NCBI GenBank assembly: GCA_030649205.1
Contig: JAUSGE010000009.1
Location: 1-32,154 of the forward strand
Source of the DNA: a bacterium
GTDB taxonomy: Bacteria > Patescibacteriota > Patescibacteriia > Patescibacteriales > GWC2-42-12
Reading direction: 5' to 3'
Length of the DNA stretch: 32,154 nt
The notes beneath the pieces were generated by a model. It had not been told where the DNA came from. It saw nothing but the letters and a program-made list of their open reading frames with translations, and searched no databases. Shown here piece by piece: positions 25,441 through 32,154 of the stretch (position 1 is its first letter; the number at the start of each line of letters is the position of its first letter). The translations under genes and the position numbers were made by a program.

Positions 25441-25877
25441 TGAAATTAGAAATTAATAATCGGACAAAAAGCAAAATTGATTTGGCGGTGGTAAAAAAAA
25501 TTGCGAGCGCGTTCAGCCGGAAATATAAATTGGGCGATCAGGAGCTGTCCTTGGCTTTTATCGGCGACGCGGCCATGAAAAAGCTGAATCGGAAATATCG
25601 CGGACAAGACAGCCGGACGGATATTTTGTCTTTTCGGGGCGAAGCTGACTTTTTTGGAGAACTGATTATTGATTACGCGCAGATAAAGCGGCAGGCCAAA
25701 CAGTTCGGCCAAACCGCCGAGCATGAGCTGGCCTTTATCCTGGTCCACGGCCTCCTGCATTTGATCGGCTATGATGATAAGACGGAGCGGGAGAGGAAGA
25801 AGATGATAAAAATTGGAGAGGAGTTTATAAAGCGTCATTGCGAGCGACTGGAAGGAGCGAAGCAATCTCACGAATAG
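25440..25877 (+). CDS. ybeY: Endoribonuclease YbeY (rRNA maturation factor), C-terminal tail from a repeat
   Basis: 'LSLAFIGDAAMKKLNRKYRGQDSRTDILSF', 'GELIIDYAQIKRQA', 'HELAFILVHGLLHLIGYDD'. Confidence 0.94.
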   Translation: MKLEINNRTKSKIDLAVVKKIASAFSRKYKLGDQELSLAFIGDAAMKKLNRKYRGQDSRTDILSFRGEADFFGELIIDYAQIKRQAKQFGQTAEHELAFILVHGLLHLIGYDDKTERERKKMIKIGEEFIKRHCERLEGAKQSHE

Positions 25878-25945
25878 AGAGTTTAGATAAAAGTTTATAG
25901 TTTGTGAGATTGCTTCGCCCCGCATCCGCGGGGCTCGCAATGACA
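25834..25945. repeat. MITE-like inverted repeat (family A) overlapping the ybeY 3' end
   Basis: gtcattgcgagcgactggaaggagcgaagcaatctcacgaat...tgtgagattgcttcgcc...ctcgcaatgacaa. Confidence 0.85.
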
Positions 25946-25955
25946 ATAAGAATTT

Positions 25956-26336
25956 ATGATTCGCGTTTCCAGATTATTTAAAAGTTTCGGCTATGCCCTT
26001 AAAGGCTTGCTTAAGACTTTTCGCGAGGAGCAAAATTTGCGCCTGCAAACCGCGGCCAGCCTGATAACTGTGGCGCTGGCGGCCTATTTTCGCTTGAGCC
26101 GGACCGAATGGGCGATGCTGGTTTTGGCAATTTGCCTGGTGCTGATCGCGGAAATTATCAACAGCGCCGTGGAAAGAGTTACTGATGTCTTAAAGCCCAG
26201 GATAAACAGCTACGTTAAAGAGATAAAAGATATCATGGCGGCCGCGGTTCTGCTTGCATCCTTAACCGCGATTATCGTCGGGATAATTATTTTTTGGCCG
26301 CACGCGTTTACCCTGTTAAATAATTTTAAATTTTGA
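25956..26336 (+). CDS. Diacylglycerol/undecaprenol kinase (DgkA family)
   Basis: 'SFGYALKGLLKTFREEQNLRLQTAASLITVALAAYFRLSRTEWAMLVLAICLVLIAEIINSAVERVTDVLKPRINSYVKEIKDIMAAAVLLAS'. Confidence 0.92.
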   Translation: MIRVSRLFKSFGYALKGLLKTFREEQNLRLQTAASLITVALAAYFRLSRTEWAMLVLAICLVLIAEIINSAVERVTDVLKPRINSYVKEIKDIMAAAVLLASLTAIIVGIIIFWPHAFTLLNNFKF

Positions 26337-26337
26337 T

Positions 26338-26601
26338 ATGGCAAAGTTTTATTATGTGTATACGCTTAAATCCAAGAAAGACAAGAAAAATTATGTCGGT
26401 TATACGGAAAATTTAAAATTACGATTTGAGCGGCATAATAAAGGGTTGGTTGAATCAACAAAAAATAGAAGGCCATTTGCCATAATATATTATGAAGCCT
26501 GCCTAAGCCGAACAGATGCTACGCGTAGAGAAAAATATTTGAAAACGTATCATGGCAAGATGTTTTTAAAGAAAAGGCTCAAATCGTATTTAACAGGGTG
26601 A
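26338..26601 (+). CDS. Second GIY-YIG domain protein
   Basis: 'FYYVYTLKSKKDKKNYVGYTENLKLRFERHNKGLVESTKNRRPFAIIYYEACLSRTDATRREKYLKTYHGKMFLKKRLKSYL'. Confidence 0.93.
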   Translation: MAKFYYVYTLKSKKDKKNYVGYTENLKLRFERHNKGLVESTKNRRPFAIIYYEACLSRTDATRREKYLKTYHGKMFLKKRLKSYLTG

Positions 26602-26606
26602 ATTAT

Positions 26607-26636
26607 TTGGACAGTTTTAAATTATTTTAGTATAAT
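26607..26636 (+). promoter_or_regulatory. Putative ftsA promoter with a very short or absent leader
   Basis: TTGGAC (26607-26612), 18-nt spacer, TATAAT (26631-26636); ATG at 26646. Confidence 0.6.
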
Positions 26637-26645
26637 GAGCTTATT

Positions 26646-27911
26646 ATGAGAAATAACATTATTGCCGGATTAGACATCGGCTCAACCGCCATTAGATTGG
26701 TAGTCGGCCAGAAAATCGCGAATGAATCGGGTGAACAGCTGCAAATTTTAGGCGCGGTGATCGTGCCGGCTGAAGGCATTAATCGCGGCGCGGTTAATAG
26801 CATTGAAGACGCGACTTCGGCGATTTCGGCTTGTTTGGAAAAAGCCGAAAGGCTGATCGGCGTGCCGGTGCAAAATATCTGGGTCGGCATCAACGGGCCT
26901 AATTTGAAATGCGAAAAAAGCCAGGGCGTGGTCGCGGTGGGCCGGAGCGACAACGAGATAACCGAAGATGACGTCAATCGGGCGATTGAAGCGGCGCAGG
27001 CCTTGTCCGTGCCGCCGAATTATGAAATCCTCCATGTCATTCCGGTTAAATTTACCGTGGATAACCAGGAAGACATTAAAGATCCGATCGGCATGACCGG
27101 GGTAAGATTGGAAGTGGAAACTTTAATAATCCAAGGGCTGTCCAATCAAATAAAAAATTTAACCAAGGCCATTTACCGCACCAGTTTGGAAATTGAGGAT
27201 CTGGTGCTGTCGCCTTTGGCCGCGGCCGAGGTAGTCATTAGCTCCAAGCAAAAAGAGCTGGGCGCCGCGCTGATTAACATCGGTTCGGCCACTACCAGCC
27301 TGGCGGTGTTTGAAGAAGGCGAACTATTGCACGCCGCCGTCATTCCCATCGGTTCCGAGCACATCACGGCTGATGTGGCCATCGGCTTGCGCTGTCCGAT
27401 TAATTTGGCTGAAAGAATTAAATTGGATTTCGGCTCGTCCCGAAGTGAAAAATACAGCAAAAAAGACGAAGTGGATATTTCCGATCTGGCCAAAGAAGAA
27501 AATGTGGGCGAGGAAAGCATGGTGATTTCCAAAAAATACGTGGCGGAAATAATTGAAGCGCGCGTGGAAGAAATTTTTGAGAAGATTGACAACGAACTTA
27601 AAAAGATTGACCGTTCCGGCATGCTGCCGGCCGGAGTTTTTTTGATCGGCGGCGGCGCTAAACTGGCCGATATCGTGGAAACGGCAAAAAATAAATTGCG
27701 CTTGCCGGCTTGCTTGGGCACGAATAAGAATATCTCGCTGGCGCTTGATAAAGTTAATGATATTAATTATTTAACCGCTTTGGGCCTGGTGGCCTGGGGC
27801 AATCAGTTAACCAAAGGCAAAAAAGGCTCAAGGCTGAATTGGCCGGGCGGCGGCGCGGCCGGTAAAACTCTGGACAAAGTCAAAGGCTGGTTCAACTCCT
27901 TGATTCCTTAA
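26646..27911 (+). CDS. ftsA: Cell division protein FtsA
   Basis: 'IIAGLDIGSTAIRLVVGQ', SHS2-like 'VPAEGINRGAVNSIEDATSAIS', 'HVIPVKFTVDNQEDIKDPIGMTGVRLE', 'GVFLIGGGAKLADI'. Confidence 0.96.
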   Translation: MRNNIIAGLDIGSTAIRLVVGQKIANESGEQLQILGAVIVPAEGINRGAVNSIEDATSAISACLEKAERLIGVPVQNIWVGINGPNLKCEKSQGVVAVGRSDNEITEDDVNRAIEAAQALSVPPNYEILHVIPVKFTVDNQEDIKDPIGMTGVRLEVETLIIQGLSNQIKNLTKAIYRTSLEIEDLVLSPLAAAEVVISSKQKELGAALINIGSATTSLAVFEEGELLHAAVIPIGSEHITADVAIGLRCPINLAERIKLDFGSSRSEKYSKKDEVDISDLAKEENVGEESMVISKKYVAEIIEARVEEIFEKIDNELKKIDRSGMLPAGVFLIGGGAKLADIVETAKNKLRLPACLGTNKNISLALDKVNDINYLTALGLVAWGNQLTKGKKGSRLNWPGGGAAGKTLDKVKGWFNSLIP

Positions 27912-27930
27912 GATAGGCGGCGCATGAAGG

Positions 27931-28029
27931 CTTGGGTAAAATTTATTAAATTTTCTACTGCGGAACTCGGCCGCCTGCTGGCGGCCTCAAACAGTCCTCG
28001 CACGAAAATTTAACAAAATTTTACCCAAG
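27931..28029. repeat. Long hairpin in the ftsA-ftsZ intergenic region
   Basis: Outer arms cttgggtaaaatttattaaattttc / gaaaatttaacaaaattttacccaag; inner arms GGCCGCC-tgct-GGCGGCC; apex flanks aactcg...ctcaaac. Confidence 0.88.
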
Positions 28030-28084
28030 ACATAGGTGTATAAAAGTTTTATACAGTCTGATTTTTAAGCGATTGGACAAGTAC

Positions 28085-28113
28085 TTGATAAAATTTTAAG
28101 AATAAGTTAAGAT
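28085..28113 (+). promoter_or_regulatory. Putative ftsZ promoter
   Basis: TTGATA (28085-28090), 17-nt spacer, TAAGAT (28108-28113). Confidence 0.45.
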
Positions 28114-28154
28114 GCAAATAGATAGCAAGGGCTTCATAATTTGAAAATATTAAT

Positions 28155-29342
28155 ATGGCTGAAGTAAAACCCATCGTGGAAACGTTCGCCAAAATAAAAG
28201 TCATCGGCGTGGGCGGCTCGGGCGGCTCGGCCGTTAACCGCATGATTGATTGCGGCATCAGAGGCGTGGAATTCATCGCGGTTAACACCGATGTGCAGGC
28301 TTTGCATTACAACAAAGCCAGCAAAAAAATTCATATCGGCAAGACTATTACCCGCGGCTTGGGCGCGGGCATGAATCCTGATTTAGGCAAGCGTTCGGCC
28401 GAAGAAGCGCAAAATGAAATTCGCGATATGCTGAAAGACGCGGATATGATATTTGTTACTTGCGGCCTGGGCGGCGGCACCGGCACCGGCGCTTCGCCTT
28501 CCATCGCCGAGATCGCCCGCGACCTGGGAGCCTTGACCGTGGCCGTGGTAACCAAGCCGTTTTCGTTTGAAGGCGCGCAGAGAAAAAATATCGCCGAGCG
28601 CGGTTTGGCTGATTTGACCGATAAGGTTGATACGATTATTACCATTCCCAATGATAAATTACTGCAAGTGATTGATAAAAAAACTTCGCTGTTAGACGCC
28701 TTTATGGTAGTGGACGAGGTTTTGCGCCAGGGCGTGCAGGGCATTTCGGAGTTAATCACCATTCCGGGCTTGATTAACGTTGATTTTGCCGATGTTAAGG
28801 CCGTGATGGCCAATGCCGGCTCGGCCTTAATGGGCATCGGCCAGGCGTCGGGCGAAAACAAAGCCATTGAAGCGGCCAAAATGGCCATCAGCTCGCCGCT
28901 GTTGGAAATGTCCATTGAAGGCGCGCGCGGCATTCTCTTTACCGTGGTTGGCGGGCCCAACTTATCCATGCATGAAGTCAATGAAGCGGCCAAAGTGGTA
29001 ACCAGCTCGGCCGACGAGGACGCGAAGATCATTTTTGGCGCCGTAATTGATGAAAAATATAAAGATGAAATTAAGATTACGGTGGTGGCGACCGGCTTTG
29101 ACGGCCGCCGCGTCGGCATCAGCGAGTCAATGCAGGCGGAAAGAAGCTACACCCCTAATCCCTATATCATGGCCGAAGAAGAAAAAGAGAAGAAAGAGGC
29201 CATGAGCCTGAATTTGAAAAAGAAAAGCAAGATCTCTCCTTTAAAGCAGGCCCAGGCCGAACCGGCGCAAAAGAAAGGCGCGGAAGTTGACGAAGACGAC
29301 GAGTTAGGCATCCCGGCCTTTATCCGGAAGAAGATGATGTAA
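28155..29342 (+). CDS. ftsZ: Cell division protein FtsZ
   Basis: '[19 protein letters not shown]', '[16 protein letters not shown]', '[14 protein letters not shown]', C-terminal '[10 protein letters not shown]'. Confidence 0.97.
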   Translation: MAEVKPIVETFAKIKVIGVGGSGGSAVNRMIDCGIRGVEFIAVNTDVQALHYNKASKKIHIGKTITRGLGAGMNPDLGKRSAEEAQNEIRDMLKDADMIFVTCGLGGGTGTGASPSIAEIARDLGALTVAVVTKPFSFEGAQRKNIAERGLADLTDKVDTIITIPNDKLLQVIDKKTSLLDAFMVVDEVLRQGVQGISELITIPGLINVDFADVKAVMANAGSALMGIGQASGENKAIEAAKMAISSPLLEMSIEGARGILFTVVGGPNLSMHEVNEAAKVVTSSADEDAKIIFGAVIDEKYKDEIKITVVATGFDGRRVGISESMQAERSYTPNPYIMAEEEKEKKEAMSLNLKKKSKISPLKQAQAEPAQKKGAEVDEDDELGIPAFIRKKMM

Positions 29343-29350
29343 AAGGCAGC

Positions 29351-29391
29351 CGTCATTCCGGCCGTAGCGGAGCGGAGAGCCGGAATCCAGA
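29351..29391. repeat. Palindromic repeat, variant of the cattcc/ggaatccag family
   Basis: gtcattccggccgtagcggagcggagagccggaatccag directly after ftsZ. Confidence 0.75.
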
Positions 29392-29421
29392 AAGCTTGCA
29401 TTTAATTCTTAACCATAGTTT

Positions 29422-32154
29422 ATGAAGAGGAGGACTTCATTATTAATCATGCCAATTTTATTATTGGTCTGGTTTTTTGTTTTGGGCGCGGCGGCTAAAG
29501 CCGCGGTCCAACCCGATCATCTCTGGCATTTTGACGAATGTGGAGGCAGTGTGTTAAAGGACAGCGTCGGCGCGGAAGACCTGCCGCAAAATTCGCTCTG
29601 GATTGTGGGCAAATCACAGTGCGCCATCAGCCAGCCCTGGCAAGCGCAGTATAGTATAGACAAAATTTTCAGTTCCCCTTTGCCGGCTGGCGAACTGACA
29701 CTGTCTTTTTATTGGCGCAACAGCGCATACCCCAATGAAGGCAGAAACCACTTATATTTAAAAAAGGCCGACGGCGCGATTATGGCCGGCGTGAGAACGT
29801 CCATTTACACCAGAAATTTATTCTTTGACGGCGGCGCCACCAGCACTATCGCTACCATGCCGGGCGACAGCGATTGGCATTTAATCACCATAACTTACGG
29901 CCGCGGCAGTCTGGCCTTTTATCTTGACGGTTTAGCCAAGGCGTTTTATCCCGGCGATTTTACTATGCACGGCCTGGTCAGCCGGCTGGAGATCGGGGGT
30001 GAAAATTGGCCGGTGGATATGGACGAACTGGCCATCTGGCCAAAGGCATTAAGCGCCGCCGAGGCGGCAGAAATTTATCAAGCCGCCGCGCCGCTGGAGC
30101 CATACACGCCCAGGCCGGCCCAGGAGAAAGCGCGCTTGGTCCATTCGTGGCATTTTGACGAAGGAGCCGGCGCCATCGCGGCCGATAGCGCCGGCGCTAC
30201 CGCGCTGAACCCGATTGTGAAATGGACCGCGGGCAAATTCGGCGTCGGCATTGAACATACCTGGGAGAACGGCTATTTAATCAGCCAGGAGTTGGATCAG
30301 CCGATTGACAGCAAGGACTTGTCAATTGATTTTTGGTGGAAGAACAATGCGTATCCTAACGAAGGCCGGGTTAGCTTGAAGCTGCAAAACAGCGCCGGAG
30401 TGGAAGTTTTCGGCATCAGGCCGAGCATGTTTGGCGGCGGTTATTATTTTGACGGTGCCGCCGCGTTCATTAGCAATCTTATTCCCGGAGACGGCGCGTG
30501 GCATCATCTGGCGCTGGTCTATAATTCACATAATTTTTACCTGGCCTTTTATGTTGACGGCGTGGAAAAAATCAGAGCGCCCAAAGTTTGGTTCAGGCAG
30601 CCGATTACTAAATTGGTGATTAGCGGGGAAAATTGGTTTTACGGCATTGATGAGCTGGCGATCTGGCAGGGCGCGCTAAGCCAGCAGGAAATTGCCGATT
30701 ACTATAACTCCGGCCAGCCGCATGGTTTGGCCGCTCCCGCGCCCGACCCGGTGATCATCGTGCCCGGTATTTTAGGCAGTTGGAATATTTCCGGCCGCTG
30801 GCAGATTGATCCGATTTTTCATACCTATGATAACTTGATGGAAGCGCTGATCGCGGCCGGGTATAAAGAAGACAGTCTGGGAGAAGCTAAACCAATGTTA
30901 TTCACTTTTCCCTATGACTGGCGGCAGGACAATAATCTGACGGCGAATTTGCTTAAAGAAAAAATTCAGCAGGTTAAGGAGATCACCGGCGCCAGCCAGG
31001 TGGACATCGTGGCGCATTCAATGGGCGGGCTGGTTGCCCGTTCGTACGCGCAAGGCAGTGATTATCAAAATGATATTGATCAGGTAATTTTTTTAGGCAC
31101 GCCGCATCGAGGAGCGGTGGATACATATTTAAAATATGAGGGAGCAGCCTTTACTGGACAATGGGTATGGCCACAAAAATTTTTATTTCAAATAGAAGCC
31201 GCGCTGAACGGTTATTTTGACTTAGTTGATTACATTAGAGTTAAAGTGCCAACCGTAGAACAATTATTGCCGGTGTATGATTATTTAAAAGACCAACAGC
31301 CGGATAATTCCTATCAACTACGGCCATATCCGTTAAACTATCCGCAGAATATTTATTTGGAAGATTTAAACAGCCAAGCAGGCGTTGATCTGCTAAAACA
31401 AAGAGTAAAAATTACTAACATTGTAAGCGATTTAGGCGCGTCCAGCACTTTAAATTATCTGCGCGTCATAGCCGACCCTGATCCAAGCGATAATAAATGG
31501 CAGTCCGGTTACCCGGAAAATTTGGACAACAATTTATATAGTCTGGAAATGGGCAATGGTGATGATACTGTGCCGCTTAAAAGCGCGAATAGCCTGACCG
31601 GCGTGGAGACAATAGAAAGTGTCAGCGCAGACCACACTAATCTGCCCACGATCATGCAAAAAGAAATTATTAAAACTTTGACCGGAACAGCGCCGGATAA
31701 TTATTTTAACAGTAAAATCACTTCTACTATTAAACGCTGGGCGTTTTTCCGCGTCTATTCGCCGGTTGATTTCGCGGTCATAGCGCCGGATGGAAAGAAG
31801 ATTGGCAAAGATTTTTTAAACAACGTGGAGATTAACCAAATCCCGGATGCGTTTTACAGCGGTTTTAATTCTGAAGCCGAATTCGTTTTAATTCCTAATC
31901 CTTTAGACGGGGAATACAAAGTAGAGTTGCAAGGCGTGGCTAAGGGCGGCGAATATACTCTGGTCAATAGCCTGATTGACGGGGATAAAGAAATCAGTAA
32001 AGAATTTACCGGTACTATCGCGCCGGAGCAGGAAAGAGAATTTACCGTTGACTATACTGCCGCGGCCGATAATCCAATCAGTGATTTAGCTCCGGTAGAT
32101 ACTGTGCCGCCGGTCATCACTATAACTTCACCCCTGGAAAACTCCCAGTATCCG
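29422..32154 (+). CDS. Secreted LCAT-like alpha/beta-hydrolase lipase with two N-terminal LamG/ConA-like domains; incomplete at the right edge
   Basis: Read codon by codon with no stop. Signal peptide MKRRTSLLIMPILLLVWFFVLGAAAKA; LamG-like 'HLWHFDECGGSVLKDSVG...DELAIWPKALSAAEAAEIY' and 'HSWHFDEGAGAIAADSAG...DELAIWQGALSQQEIADYY'; 'VIIVPGILGSW', nucleophile 'DIVAHSMGGLVAR', 'GDDTVPLKSA' Asp and 'SADHTNLP' His. Not in the ORF track. Confidence 0.87.
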   Translation, partial: MKRRTSLLIMPILLLVWFFVLGAAAKAAVQPDHLWHFDECGGSVLKDSVGAEDLPQNSLWIVGKSQCAISQPWQAQYSIDKIFSSPLPAGELTLSFYWRNSAYPNEGRNHLYLKKADGAIMAGVRTSIYTRNLFFDGGATSTIATMPGDSDWHLITITYGRGSLAFYLDGLAKAFYPGDFTMHGLVSRLEIGGENWPVDMDELAIWPKALSAAEAAEIYQAAAPLEPYTPRPAQEKARLVHSWHFDEGAGAIAADSAGATALNPIVKWTAGKFGVGIEHTWENGYLISQELDQPIDSKDLSIDFWWKNNAYPNEGRVSLKLQNSAGVEVFGIRPSMFGGGYYFDGAAAFISNLIPGDGAWHHLALVYNSHNFYLAFYVDGVEKIRAPKVWFRQPITKLVISGENWFYGIDELAIWQGALSQQEIADYYNSGQPHGLAAPAPDPVIIVPGILGSWNISGRWQIDPIFHTYDNLMEALIAAGYKEDSLGEAKPMLFTFPYDWRQDNNLTANLLKEKIQQVKEITGASQVDIVAHSMGGLVARSYAQGSDYQNDIDQVIFLGTPHRGAVDTYLKYEGAAFTGQWVWPQKFLFQIEAALNGYFDLVDYIRVKVPTVEQLLPVYDYLKDQQPDNSYQLRPYPLNYPQNIYLEDLNSQAGVDLLKQRVKITNIVSDLGASSTLNYLRVIADPDPSDNKWQSGYPENLDNNLYSLEMGNGDDTVPLKSANSLTGVETIESVSADHTNLPTIMQKEIIKTLTGTAPDNYFNSKITSTIKRWAFFRVYSPVDFAVIAPDGKKIGKDFLNNVEINQIPDAFYSGFNSEAEFVLIPNPLDGEYKVELQGVAKGGEYTLVNSLIDGDKEISKEFTGTIAPEQEREFTVDYTAAADNPISDLAPVDTVPPVITITSPLENSQYP

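Noticed and set aside
28331-29119. 262-aa antisense ORF opposite ftsZ
   Set aside because: Entirely antisense to a strongly conserved ftsZ; low-complexity translation, no supporting signals.

Overview
The 32 kb window looks like a Candidate Phyla Radiation (Patescibacteria-type) chromosome segment; this is inferred from gene content and style, not from a marker search. Housekeeping genes present: topA, dprA, pth, der, an LCP-family gene, lepB, hisS, rpsU, a yqeY-like gene, rel, ybeY, dgkA, ftsA and ftsZ. Between rel and ybeY lies a cell-surface block: two paralogous proteins (927 and about 2360 aa) with a VirB2/TrbC pilin-like N-terminus fused to large ectodomains, and two membrane proteins with thrombospondin type-3-like repeats. 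The ORF track misses two edge-truncated ORFs: a transposase N-region at 1..391 (-), and a secreted LCAT-like lipase with two LamG-like domains from 29422 (+) to the right edge. The most interesting signals are non-coding or repeat-derived: (1) a well-delimited candidate structured ncRNA at about 4180-4508, with its own promoter, two long hairpin domains, a terminator and anti-Shine-Dalgarno-like C-rich loops; (2) palindromes with the same arms as two intergenic terminators inserted in frame in two surface-protein genes; (3) a GIY-YIG ORF between identical 68-bp direct repeats; (4) long hairpins with a similar apex but unrelated arms; (5) MITE-like inverted repeats between operon genes, one of which supplies the end of ybeY. 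All calls are from reading alone; no database search or folding program was run.
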